Positions 23,003 through 33,903 of a stretch of 64,000 nucleotides of DNA are shown here, in pieces (position 1 is the first letter of the stretch; each line of letters begins with the position of its first letter). This DNA comes from Stomorhina lunata. Lineage: Eukaryota > Arthropoda > Insecta > Diptera > Rhiniidae. The notes under the pieces are model-generated. The model saw only the letters and a program-made list of their open reading frames with translations. It was not told the origin of the DNA and ran no database searches. The translations under genes and the position numbers were made by a program. The stretch spans positions 3,658,001 to 3,722,000 of the forward strand of contig OW121740.1 of NCBI GenBank assembly GCA_933228675.1, in the 5' to 3' direction.

Positions 23003-23550
23003 CTAATAGTAGTATTATTCAAATTTTGCAATAGAAGCCACAATTTCCAAATAAATTTTCTGAAAACATTATAAAAACACAACAATTAATATAACTTTAG
23101 CGATTTTAACACAAATTAATTAATTTTTTTCAATAACTTTAATTTTTGAGGCAACTGGCTTTTGATAATTATTTCTATTTAATATTTCACTTATAAAAAG
23201 TCTTTTGGTTAATCAGATTTTTAGATCATTCTCTCAGCAAACTCTTTTTTGACACTTTTGTTTTTAATTTCTTTTATTTGATTTCTTAGTTTCCATAAAA
23301 TTTCTGCACTTTGTAGAAAACCAGCTTCTTTCTTATCAAAGACCAAAAATAAAACAAAACATTTGTGTTTACACATGTATTGTCACTAATCTAACGGTTT
23401 GCTGCAATTGTGAATGCTTTTTTTTATTATTGTGAGTGTGTTTACTTTTGTATAGGGGTTTTGATTGTGAATTATCTTTGTGTAGATATTCACCATTTAT
23501 TGTTGTGTTATTGTTATTTAAATGAAAAGAACTGCTTTCATTCGCCGTGA

Positions 23551-23622
23551 GGCTCAATGGTCTAGGGGTATGATTCTCGCTTTGGGTGCGAGAGGTCCCG
23601 GGTTCAAATCCCGGTTGAGCCC
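23551..23622 (+). tRNA. tRNA-Pro (UGG), copy 7
   Basis: Gene body identical to the array copies, followed by T6. It converges on the minus-strand tRNA-Ala 75 bp downstream. Confidence 0.94.
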
Positions 23623-23697
23623 GATAACTTTTTTATAAAAAAATTTTATGAAATAGTTTTTTCAATTTGTTAGAAAATGAAAAAAAAAAAGACAAAT

Positions 23698-23770
23698 TGG
23701 AGATGCGGGGCATCGATCCCCGTACCTCTCACATGCTAAGCGAGCGCTCTACCATCTGAGCTACATCCCC
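23698..23770 (-). tRNA. tRNA-Ala (AGC), copy 2
   Basis: Minus-strand 73-nt gene identical to 15694-15766, with anticodon AGC. The transcribed strand continues into a T10 terminator. The Pro/Ala pairing here and at 15694-16034 suggests a duplicated pair whose relative order has changed. Confidence 0.94.
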
Positions 23771-24414
23771 GTTGGTATTGATTGAACAATGTACATTCTC
23801 GTAGTTAGTGGCGAATTTAAACTTCAAATATACATATTTAACATAAGAATTTGTTAAGAAAAATTCTTTTCAACAAATTTTCTGTTATTGGTTCGTTCAA
23901 AGTAATATCATTTGTCTTTTACAGAGGATTTAATCATATTTTTCGAACCCAACTTCAAAAGTCTTGTTTGTAAAAAAGTTTAATTAATATTAAGCAGTAG
24001 ATTTTGGCTGGTTTGCTTTTAAATATGAAGAGCAGTAAGCAGCATTAATCCAGAATTGGCCTCAAAACTATATTTTTCGTACTGAACCTGACCATCTCCG
24101 ATTTCTATGAAATTTGCTGTAAACAATCAAGCTCATTTTAGAACAGTGAAGTAACCTATTTGGTTGTTATTTAGACGCTTTTTTGTTCTACAGCATTTTT
24201 TTACATCGACAGCGTGTTAATTAATAATTATTAATTATTCGTGTTCAGTAGGTCCAAATCCATGAGAAAAAGTATGCTAGAAACAAATAACAGACAAAAG
24301 TTTGTTATTTGTGACCTAGTGTAATATAATAGAAATTATAAATTACAAAAATTGATGTTGCCATGACCAAGACTAAGAGACATACGCTTTAATATCAGCT
24401 CAGCTTTATATATA
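23771..24414. other. AT-rich spacer
   Basis: No gene is seen. A small palindrome CAAATAAC...GTTATTTG lies near 24284-24311. Confidence 0.4.
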
Positions 24415-24725
24415 CAGTGGTATGCCGGTTTAACGTATTCTCAGATTAACGAATTCGCGATTTAACGTACCGTCATTTTTTTCCATTGAGTACCTTATAT
24501 TACGAACAAACAGCCATTTTTTGTACTCGATTTAACGAATTTTTACAAAAAATAGGAAAACAAAATAGATTGAATGCAAAAACTATATTTTAAAAGCGAT
24601 TTTACTGAAAAAAAAAACAATTTATTTATAAAAATGTATTGAAAAAAAACTTCGGGATTTAACGAATTTTTCGATGTAACGAAAGGGCCTGACAATATAT
24701 AATTCGCTAAACCGGGATACCACTG
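24415..24725. mobile_element. Tigger/pogo-like MITE, 311 bp
   Basis: The ends CAGTGGTATGCCGGTTTAACG and, inverted, CAGTGGTATCCCGGTTTAGCG are flanked by TA on both sides (24413-24414 and 24726-24727), the target duplication of Tc1/mariner/pogo elements. TTTAACGAAT words are repeated inside near both ends. No transposase frame is present. The termini differ at only three positions in the first 21, so the insertion is not very old. Confidence 0.8.
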
Positions 24726-25153
24726 TATTTATATCGTCATCTTAAAGACCTAAAAGCCTATTTGCAAAAATTTAAAAATTTTGTTTTTAATGGATTATTA
24801 TTCCCTATGTATATCATAACGTATATCTGTGAAAAATTTTAAACATCTAATATCACAAATGACTAAAGTTTTTGTACCTAGAGGACCGTTACGCACTAAA
24901 AAAAGATAAAACTAAATCATCAAAAATCGCGATAATAATAGTTTAATTTTCGAAGAATTTTAAAAATTTTATGAACTTTGATTTATATGACTTTTTGAAA
25001 AAATAAAATTTTTTATTCTAATTTATACTAAATGATATTTATTTTTCTTTTAATGAATGTGTTAACAAAAATGATAAAAATTCTTAACTAAAACTTTAAA
25101 TAATTTAAATAACTTCAAAACAACAATAACTTAGAAAGTACTAACAATTCAGA
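24726..25153. other. AT-rich spacer and 3' flank of the His/Gly-rich gene
   Basis: No other gene is seen. The end near 25153 is the 3' untranslated side of the minus-strand gene. Confidence 0.4.
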
Positions 25154-25514
25154 TTATTTGCCCCACAAGCCGCCAAAACCAGCACCGCCGCTGTGGTGGT
25201 ACTCATGATGTTCATAGCCGCTGCTGTGAAAACCACCGCCGCCAAAACCACCATGATGATGTCCCAAGCCATGACCAAAACCAAGACCATGATGTTTTAA
25301 GCCCAACAGTTTGGGGGTACGAACTTTGACACCGGCGAAACCTCCAAGAGGGCCCTTAAAGGCCACCAGTTTCAGTTTGCCGCAGGAGACATGGGCAATT
25401 AGGGCGAATATTACAATTAAATAAAATTTCTAGGGAAAGAGAAAATTTAAGAGAATTAATTCGAAAATTCTTAAAAAAAATTTAAATATTTTCAAAACTC
25501 ACTGTTATTTTCAT
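25154..25514 (-). CDS. secreted Gly/His-rich, cuticular-type protein
   Basis: The CDS is the complement of 25503-25514 joined to 25154-25429 and encodes 95 residues. Exon 1 is ATG plus three codons (MKIT) ending at donor GTGAG. The 73-bp intron ends TTCCCTAG. Exon 2 continues KFYLIVIFALIAHVSCGKLK, completing a signal peptide with cleavage near SCG. The mature part starts KLKLVAFKGPLGG and becomes Gly/His-rich (HHGGFGGGG, YEHHEYHH). A four-codon first exon and a phase-0 intron inside the signal peptide are classic for arthropod cuticular protein genes. It is likely extracellular, in cuticle or eggshell. No chitin-binding R&R domain is seen. The GTG at 25366 is only an internal codon. Confidence 0.75.
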
Positions 25515-26150
25515 TTTTTAAATTTATTTTTAATGAGTTTTATTCAGTATTTTTAAATTTAATGGTACTTGTCTTGATTTTTTTTTTGTAATTATATTTA
25601 ATTGTTCACAATTTGTTAAGTTTTTTTTTTTTAATTTGTCTGGTTTGTCTATATTTGGATGCTGGTCTTGTAAAAACTGAAACCGATTTTCTATGTGATC
25701 TTACTTTTTATTCATTCACTCATTTTGCCCTTTACAACAATAAAAATTCAGTCCATCCAAATGTAAACCATCGATTCCATTAAAGTTGGGTTTTTTGCTT
25801 CTTTTATTTGACTTAACTTAAGTATTCAGTTAAAGTGTTTTTTTTTTTTTTTTTTGTTTACGTTTTTTTTTTGTAGTTTTTACCTAAATTTTTATTTAAT
25901 GTGCCCCTGAAATTAATCCGGTTTTTGTGCTGCGTCTTGTGTTTTTTTTTGCGTGAGATGTGCAAGTTTTCTCGAATGATTTTATCAATTAAATTTGATC
26001 GATTCTCAAAATTGTTTAACCTTTTGTTTACGGCATGTGGAGAAAATACAACAATTTTTGATTTTGAATTTATATTTACTTGTGCATATAAGGGTTAAAG
26101 GTTATACTTTTGGGTTAGGGCATATAGACTGATTCGTAATAGAATAAATC
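25515..26150. other. upstream region of the His/Gly-rich gene
   Basis: Several T runs (up to about 20) are present. No clear TATA box or initiator was found, and no other gene is seen. Confidence 0.35.
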
Positions 26151-27430
26151 ATTTTTTGTACTGGAAAATTTTCTTCTAATATTTAAAAACGGTATAACTT
26201 TCAATAAATATTTTTCTTTATAAAATTTTTGTAGCTTAAATAATTCTGTAAAAAATTTTTGTACCGAAAAATTGTCTGAAAATTTTTTGTACCGAAAAGT
26301 TTGTTTATAAAATTTTTTTTGGTACCAACAAACTTTTGTTTTTTATAAATTTTTTGGTACCAACGAAAAACTTTTTGTCCCGAAAAATTTTCTATAAAAT
26401 TGGTTTAGTACCGAATAATTTTTATACCAATTTTTTTTTTATAAATTTTTACCGAAAATTTTTTTCTAAAAAAAAAAATTTGTACCAAAAAATTCTTATT
26501 AAAATATTCATTCAAAATTTTTGTATCGCAAAATTGTCTCTGAAAATTTTTTTACCGAAAAGTTTTTTTTTATAAAATTTTTCTATAAAAATTGGTTAGT
26601 ACCGAAAAAAATTTCTATAGTTTTTGTAAACAATTTTTGTACTAAAAACTTTTTTATGAAAAAAAATTTATACCGAAAATTTTTTATGAAAAAAAATTTG
26701 TACAATATTTATTAAAAATTTTTGTACCGGAAATTTTTTTCTGAAATACTTTTGTACAAAAAAGTTTTTTTATTAAAAAAAATTTATACCGAAAAAACTT
26801 TTGCACCAAAAAGTTTTTTATACAATTTTTTGGTAACAAAATCTTTAAAAAATGTTCTATAGAAAAATTTTTCTTTAAAAATTGTTTAGTACCGAATAAA
26901 TTTCTATAGAAAAACTTTTTGTAACTATTTTTATACCAAAACATTTTTTACAAAAAATAAATAAATAAATTATCCCAAAAAATTTTTATCAAATATTTTT
27001 ATTAAAAATGTTCATACCAAACAATTTTTCACAAAGAATTTTCTACTTTTTCAAAAAAATTGTATATGAAAACTAAAATAACTGAAAAAGCCTCATACTC
27101 CTCCTTATGGGTTAAATAAATTTGTACCAACAAATTTTTGTACCGGAAAATTGTCTCTAAAAAATTTTTGTTTTTTATAAAATTTTTTTTGGTACCAACA
27201 AAATCTTTGAAAAAATTTCTATAGAAAAACTTTTTGTGCCAACAAATTTTCTATAAAAATTGATTAGTACCAAAAAATAAAATTTTTTTTCTAAAAAAAA
27301 TTATACCTAAAATTTTTTATTAAAAAAAAATTATACCACAAATTTTTTTCTTAAAAAAATTTGTAACAAAAAATTTTTATTAAAAATTTTAGTATCAAAA
27401 AATTTTTCATTATGAATGTGTGTAAAAAAA
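26151..27430. repeat. AT-rich degenerate tandem array (TTTTGTACCGAAAAATT-type)
   Basis: About 1.3 kb of variable units of the form TTTTTGTACCGAAAAATT and AAAATTTTTTGGTACCAAC, many with the palindrome GGTACC. This is a different unit from the arrays at 7521 and 30540. The Phe/Lys/Tyr-rich frames here are artefacts. A short non-repeat segment (CCTCATACTCCTCCTTATGGG, about 27092) recurs as CCCCCTACGCCTTCTTATAGG near 27475, so a larger duplication also occurred. Confidence 0.75.
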
Positions 27431-27801
27431 ATTGTTAAAAAAATTTATATGTAAACTCAAATAATTAAAAAAGCCCCCTACGCCTTCTTATAGGTTAATA
27501 CACACGTGAAATCGTCAAAATGCAAAAAACTAAAATTAAATATTTCTTTCTTTTTTTTTTGTAATTTCCGAATTTATTCATAAATATGCAAATTTCAAAT
27601 GAATCACTCTCACTTATTCAAAATTCGTGACGATTTAAAGATTATTGACCTCCAAACTAACAAAATTAGTAAAAAATACTAATTAATAGAAATAAATGGA
27701 ACAACAAGAGAAAATTACAAATTTTGTTAAACAATTTTAGAGATTTTTTTCAATTTTTTTTTATTTTTTCTACTACAAACTAATTAAAACAAAAACAGCT
27801 C

Positions 27802-28309
27802 TTAACCATATAAACCTCCATAGCCACCATAACCAGGGTAGCCACTGTAGCCACCATAGCCATTATAACCCGAATTGTAGCCACTGTAACCGCTGCTATA
27901 GCCATTGTAGCCAGAGTTATAGCCGCCATAGCCTCCACCTAAACCGCCATAACCTCCATAGCCTCCTAAGCCAGGATAACCGCCATAGCCAGGGTAACCA
28001 CCATAACCCCCATAGCCACCATAAGCTTGGTTAAAGGATTGAGCTGAAGATTGAGCATAGGAATTACTTTGGCCATATCCACTACCACCGCCATAGCCAC
28101 CTAAGCCAGGACCTCCAAAACCGAAACTTCTGCTCTGGGCTTTAGCTTGACCTTGTGATTGCTGGACCTCCTGGACTTGGCCATAACAGGAGGTAATGGC
28201 CAAAAGACATAACGAAACAAAAATCTAAAAGAAAAATTATTTCCAAATTATTTTCTAAAAACTCAAAATTTTCTTTAAAAATTTCAAAATAGTTCACCTT
28301 TGACTGCAT
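27802..28309 (-). CDS. secreted Gly/Tyr-rich, cuticular-type protein
   Basis: The CDS is the complement of 28298-28309 joined to 27802-28224 and encodes 144 residues. Exon 1 encodes MQSK and ends at donor GTGAAC. The 73-bp intron ends TTTTAG. Exon 2 continues IFVSLCLLAITSCYG, giving a signal peptide. The mature protein begins QVQEVQQSQGQAKAQSRSFG and then consists of GGY, SGY and NGY repeats (for example GGYGGYGGYPGYGG). This composition is usual for structural cuticle, silk or eggshell proteins that can be tyrosine-crosslinked. Core promoter elements sit just upstream. No chitin-binding domain is seen. The exact family name is not recognised. Confidence 0.8.
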
Positions 28310-28340
28310 GTTGTTTAAGGTATTGAATGATGATGACAAC

Positions 28341-28375
28341 TGTTAACTTCCAAAATTCCAAACCAGGTATTTATA
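28341..28375 (-). promoter_or_regulatory. core promoter of the Gly/Tyr-rich gene
   Basis: On the minus strand TATAAATA occupies 28375-28368, and an initiator-like ACAGTT begins at 28341, 34 bp downstream. This spacing fits a focused insect promoter and gives a 5' leader of about 32 nt before the ATG. Confidence 0.6.
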
Positions 28376-29439
28376 TTTCTAAATATCTAAAAAAGTTCTA
28401 ATATGTTTGTATTATATTTTTAGCAAAAGAGCGAGAAACAACAAAAAATTAAACATACATTTAAAAATTTTCCGGCTTTTGATTAAAAAAAATAATGAAA
28501 TATTTTTTTCATAAAAATTGTATATCTTTTCTAAAAGATCCCACTTAATGTGTGTTTAAAAAATTCTTACAATTCTGGATATATGTATGTACATAGTATT
28601 CCTCATAGTTAATAATTTTATTTCTTTAACAAAAATCTTTGCATGTTTTTAACAAATTATCAAACAATTTTAAAACTGACCAAAAGAAAAATTGTTAAAA
28701 AAATTTATTAAAAACTCCCACATCCGAACTTGAACTTTAACATTGAAAAAGTTTATTGTCTTTTTTTTGAGCCAATTCACAACTGAATGAAATGAAAATA
28801 AAAGTGAGGAAAAATCATTAAAGATTTAATGCTCGTCATCAAAAATTTGTTATACTCGAGTAATTTTTTTCCTTTGTTTAAATTGAAAATTAGCAGACAG
28901 TGTGAATGGGGAAGGAGTGAACAGAAATTTTTAAATAATGAAGACTTTTTAATTTTTAAAACTTTTCAAATTGTAATGATCTGGCATCCCTACATTGTCC
29001 TATATTTTAAATTTATAATGATCCGGTATCCCTGCTTTGTACTACTTACAGTGGGTTCTAGAGGTGGTATTGGGATTGTAGAATTCATTTGACAATTTTC
29101 CTTAACAGAAAATTTAAGTAAGTTTTCTTTTAAAATTTTCTTTTAAAATTATTACAGAAATACTTTTATATTAAATTTAATTAAAAAAAATTGTTTATCG
29201 ATTTTTACTAAAGGAAAATTTTGGAAAAATGTTTTCTAATGAGAAAGTTTTTTTCTTAAGAGAAAATTTCACTTAATTTTTTCTTAAGAAAAAATTTTTT
29301 TTTTAAATTGTTTTATTTTTAAAACCTGGAATTTTTATTGAAATTAAAAAAAAAACGGAAAATTTTATAAAGAAATGACATTTGAAAAAATTTACACAAA
29401 TTTAAAGTCAAAGTTTACAAACTGCGGATCAGTGCAGAT
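28376..29439. other. AT-rich intergenic region
   Basis: No supported gene. Near 29100-29340 degenerate AAAATTTTCTTAAGA words appear, similar in style to the AT-rich arrays. Confidence 0.4.
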
Positions 29440-29863
29440 GAGAACAAATCATGATGTTATTTGAGGTGCTGAATCCAAATCCGGGTTTGGTTTTTCAACA
29501 TTGTTTCTAGTTTGTGAGTTCGCACATGTTAGAAGCACTGCGCTATAAAAAAGACAGTCAGTTACAGAAACTTTACAAAATGTAACCAGATTTCAAGCAG
29601 ACAATCGAGAACTTATTGAAAATTTATTGCAAGAATGGAGCTCGAATGTCTCTAAAAATATATTTTCTGCATTTCCATCTAGAATTTTTCCTGAAAACTT
29701 GGCTGATACAAGCGATGAGCAAGAAGAGCCACTTAACCAAGATTTGGCAAAAATCGAAAAACGGTCGCTAAGATTTTGGGGCGAGATTTTGATTTTGACT
29801 TTAATGCGTGAAACAGATCCCAAACAGTACAAACGACTCAGTTCGACAGCTCTTCATTTCTAA
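29440..29863 (+). pseudogene. coding-like fragment of unknown family, two in-frame stops
   Basis: One frame runs from about 29440 to the TAA at 29861-29863 with only two stops (TGA near 29461 and TAA near 29544). After the second stop it is open for over 100 codons: VTRFQADNRELIENLLQEW, FSAFPSRIFPENLADTSDEQ, RFWGEILILTLMRETDP, ending TALHF. The mixed hydrophilic composition and codon use look like real protein, unlike neighbouring frames. No ATG suits it. It could be a dead gene copy, a decayed transposon gag-like piece, or an exon with acceptor GTTACAG. The family is not recognised. Confidence 0.4.
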
Positions 29864-30045
29864 TTTAAAATTTCTCAATGAACAAAATGAAGACTAGTTG
29901 TCAAAAAAATAAAAAAATGTACGTAATATCTCGAAAACTAGAACCAATGACCTTAGAAACAGCTTTGGGTTGCCTAGATCCAAAACCGTGTGTGTATACT
30001 TGTGGTATTATTAAAGAACAATTTTTGCCAAAGAGAAACTTATGT

Positions 30046-30168
30046 GGGGTTTATATTACTCAAGCAGCTGACGATTGAGTGAAATTTACATGTCTTTTGT
30101 TATTGCAACAAAAACAAAATACATGTAAATTTCACTCAATCGTTAGCCGCTTGAGTTATATAAACCCC
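30046..30168. repeat. long near-perfect palindrome, 48-bp arms
   Basis: The left arm 30046-30093 (GGGGTTTATATTACTCAAGC...TTTACATGT) pairs with the right arm 30121-30168 with three mismatches in 48. The 27-nt loop is itself partly self-complementary (TTTTGTT and AACAAAA). A transcript would fold to a long hairpin. The arms overlap the end of a 66-codon frame that is probably not coding. No TA or other target duplication was found at the ends. Confidence 0.85.
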
Positions 30169-30539
30169 ATATTAATATTTTTATTTAAAAGTAACTTTAT
30201 TAAAAAATAAAAATTTCTTAGATAATCTTTTAATCAAATTTTGTTTTTTATTGAAATTTTACTGAAGATAAAATTTTTATGAAAATCTACAAAATAGAAA
30301 ATTTCTTTGGAGTTTTACTAAAGAGAAAATTTTATCAAAAAATCAATTTTATGAATTCTTTGTCAAGTCAAAACTTTAACATAAATTTTACAAAAGAGAA
30401 AATTTCCATAAACTTTTACTAATTTCTATGAAATTTTACCAAAAAGATGATTTCATAAAAAATTTGTATGAAATTTTGCTAAAGAGAAATTCTTATTTAA
30501 TATTTTACTAAAGAGACATTTCAATAAAAAAAAATTCTG

Positions 30540-31960
30540 AAGAAAAATGTTAATAAAGTTAAATTTTCTATAGAAAATTTTTTAATCAAAAATTTTTTCT
30601 TAGAAAATTTTTTTATTAAAAATATTTTATAGAAAATTTTTGTAACAAAAATATTTGTAACAAAAATTTTTGTATTGAAATTTTTTTCTATAGAAATTTT
30701 TTTATCAAAAATTAATCTATAAAAAATTTTTTTATCAAAAATTTTTCTATTGAAAATTTTTTTATCGAAAATTTTTTTAACAAAAATTTTCTATAGGAAA
30801 TTTTTAAATCAAAATTTTTTTCTATAAAAAATCTATTATCAAAAATTTTTCTATAGAATTTTTTTTTAATTACAAATTTTTTTAAAAATATTTGTATCCA
30901 AAATTAAAAAAAAAAGGTTTTATATAGAAAATTTTTTTTGAGAAAATTTTTTGATAGAAAAATAATTCACAGAAAAATATTTTTATCGAAAAATTTTCTA
31001 TAAAAAATAATTTTTATCAAAAAATTTTTCATAGAAAAATATTTTTAGAAAAAGTTTTTATCAAAACTTTTTCTATTTATCAAAAATATTTTATAAAAAT
31101 TTTTTTTATCAAAAATGTTTGTACTGAAAAATTTTTTATTAAAAATTAATGCATAGAAAATTTTTTTATAAAAAATTTTTCTATAGAAAATTTTTTTATC
31201 GAAAATTTTTTTATCGCAAATTTTTTTATCAAAAATTTTTCTATAAAAAATTTTTTCTATAGAAAATCTATTATCAAAAATTTTTCTATAGAAGTTTTTT
31301 TTTATTAAAAATTTTTTTTTTATTAAAATTTTTTTTTTAATTTTTTTTTTGCAGAGAAATATTTGTATCCAAAATTTTCGAAAAAAAAGTTTTTTATAGA
31401 AATTTTTTTTTTTTGGAGAAAATTTTTTTAAGAAAAATGTTCTTTTAAAAAAATTCTCACAAAAAAGTATTTTTTGCGAAAAAATTTCTATAAAAAAATT
31501 TTTCATAGAAAAATATTTTAAGAAAAACTTTTTATCAAAAATTTTTCTATAGATAAATGTTTTTCTAAAAAATATTGAAAATTTTTTTATCGAAAATTTT
31601 TTTATCAAAATTTTCTGTAGAAAATTTTTAAATCAAAAATTTTTTCTATAGAAAATCTATTATCAAAAATTTTTCTATAGAAAATTTTTTTATCAAAAAT
31701 TTTTTAAGAAATTTTTTTACAGAAAAATATTTGTATCCAAAATTTTCGATAAAAAGTTTTCTATAGAATATTTTTTTTAGAAAATATTTTGATAGAAAAA
31801 TATTTTTTGAGAAAATTTTCACAGAAAAGTTTTTTATTAAAAAATTTTACATAGAAAAATATTTTTAAAATGTTTTAAAAAATGTTGGTATAGAAAATAT
31901 CGAAAAAATGTTTTTTTTTTTATCTTAAAAATATAAAAAAACTAAAATTATTTAATATAA
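30540..31960. repeat. AT-rich degenerate tandem array (AAAAATTTTTCTATAGA-type), second locus
   Basis: About 1.4 kb of units such as AAAAATTTTTCTATAGAAA and TTTTTTTATCAAAAATT, the same kind as 7521-8520. Larger sub-blocks recur (for example TAAAAATTTGTATCCAAAATT near 30890, 31360 and 31730). The 187-codon Lys/Phe/Ile frame on the minus strand is an artefact of the repeat. Confidence 0.8.
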
Positions 31961-31961
31961 G

Positions 31962-32262
31962 AATTTATTTATGTTTCGAAAAATATTTCCACTATGGTCC
32001 TTTTTTTCAAACAATGTTCACAAAAATAATGGTGTAGTGGCAACAATGTTCGACATTATAATTTTTTGTTCTCTCGACCGTATATTTTGTTGCTATAAAT
32101 TGGATTTTGATTTTGTTTCTTGCGTATTTCGTTTTTGTATATTCTTTTCCGACATCCAAATTTTAACTGAATGCTTTTAGTACTCATTTTCACGAGTTTC
32201 ATAAATGATCGTGCTATTTACGAACATTTAAAAAACTCTTCGACTTCTGGTGGTATGACATG
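31962..32262 (+). repeat. array-flanking module, copy B
   Basis: Inverted relative of 7216-7520. It shares TTGTTGCTATAAATTGGATT, TACTCATTTTCACGAG and GTGGCAACAATGTTCG, and is placed at the same side of the array as copy A. Confidence 0.65.
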
Positions 32263-33850
32263 CCTATGCCTGATTATAATGTAAACAAAGAGAAAACTTT
32301 AAAAAAAATATTAATTTATTTATATTTTTAAAATTTTTGACTAAAATTTTTCCAATTTTTCCGGGTCATAAACCCGGTTTTAAAATTGAAATTAAACGAA
32401 GACATTTTTCAGAACAATAAAAAAAGTACAAGATTTCACAAATTTTTTTAAAGACTATCGTCATAAATTAGTCTTTAATTTTCCAACTTATGTTTTGGTC
32501 GGTAAAAATCCCCTCTTTTCTTGTTCATTTATATTTCAGTCACACTGTCTAAGTTGCTGGGTACTTTTTTCTTCTTCAATATTTAACATTAGCATTAGGA
32601 AGCATAAATATTATTACTTCATTATTCTTTAAGACAAATATTCTATTAAGTCTTAAATGAATTAAAACTTTATTTGTTAAATACATGAGATCTCGTCTTA
32701 CGAGGGGTTATTCCACTCTGGCAATTAAATGAGGTGCTGTGATTTTAAACGAGCATTCGCACATTTTAGATTAAAAATAAAAATCAACAACAATTTAGAA
32801 ATTAGTCATATTAGGAAATACTCTAATGATTAGAGTCTAATGTATAATCATGATTTGTCTAATGTTGTTAAAAAGTTTTGCTACATAATGCCGGATGGGG
32901 CGGAGCATATTATGTTGTCGGTAATAATGAGTTTTTATTAAATTGATTATAAAACGTGATTAAACTGATCATTGCTGTCAACTGTTATCCCATTTTCATA
33001 ATGTTTCTAACATGAAGATATGGCAACTTCATGTAAGTGTCAACAGAAATTGTTACATTTGGGGCAAATTTAACGGTTAGAGAAATAAACTATATACATA
33101 CGTTGTTATGTAAGAATATTATTAAGAATTATTAAGAATCATTGGATTTGGCAGTTAAAAAATTCTATTTACTTATAGAAAAATAGTTACTTCCGAATTC
33201 GTTTTAACCAATTCCATCTTTTTTAATTGTTACACATAAAAACGTTTATAGCTTTTTCAAATATTAATCAAAATCTTAATTAATCAAAACTATCTGAAAA
33301 ATACGTTCATTCTTAAACCTAACCAAGATTCATTCTTGTTTTTTATTATTCTCCACACGTTTTGTATTATTTTGTTGCGACTTTTATTGTTCCTTCAAAA
33401 AAAACCAAGATGTTAATTTATTTACTTAATTTTTGTTGTTGTTGTTCTGTAAACAAAATTATTTTCAATGTTGATTTACTTAAAAAATCTATATAAAATG
33501 TTTATTTTTTGTCTCTCGTGTTTTTTCTTTCTGATGGTCACTTCCAAAATCTGGGAGATCCCCAGATCGAAATTAAGAAAATAATCTTATGTACAAATAA
33601 ACGTCATCAACCTGTTAATAAGCTAAGAATTGTTATGCTAAAGAACCTAATGTTAAGCACAGTGGGATTAGGGGAGGAAAAAAGTTGTAAAAGTAATAAC
33701 TTTATACAGGGTAAGGAAGTAAATTGACTCTCAAATGAAAAATCAAAAATTTAGCTGCCATCTTTTGACGTTTATTTAGTAAAAAATTGGGATTTTATTT
33801 ATAAACTTCTTCGCTCTTAAACAAAGAATCTTAATTGTTAACGTTTACTA
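32263..33850. other. AT-rich intergenic region
   Basis: No supported gene. A 72-codon frame at 33509-33727 has no domain or splice support. Confidence 0.35.
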
Positions 33851-33903
33851 TCTGAGGCCCTATGCTCCTCTGGGAGTCAAGGATAACATTCGAAGAAAAA
33901 GAC
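33851..33903 (+). repeat. 3'-end fragment of the LINE seen at 20955
   Basis: GAGGCCCTATGCTCCTCTGG then GAGTCAAGGATAACATTCG matches the 3' end of the LINE relic (GAGGCCCTATGTTCCACTGG then GAGTCAAGGATGACGG). It is a strongly 5'-truncated insertion, as is normal for LINEs. Confidence 0.6.

Noticed and set aside
22566..23006. 146-codon plus-strand frame
   Set aside because: The right part is the antisense of the exon-like minus-strand segment, the left part is AT-rich without domain, and the minus-strand reading is more protein-like.
26336..26944. Phe/Lys/Tyr-rich frames on both strands
   Set aside because: They are products of the GTACCGAAAA-type array.
29878..30078. 66-codon plus-strand frame ending in the palindrome
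   Set aside because: Its end is dictated by the hairpin arm, and no homology or start support was seen; it is kept only as context for the palindrome.
31045..31608. 187-codon minus-strand open frame
   Set aside because: It is made entirely of AAAATTTTTCTATAGAA-type repeat units and is low complexity.
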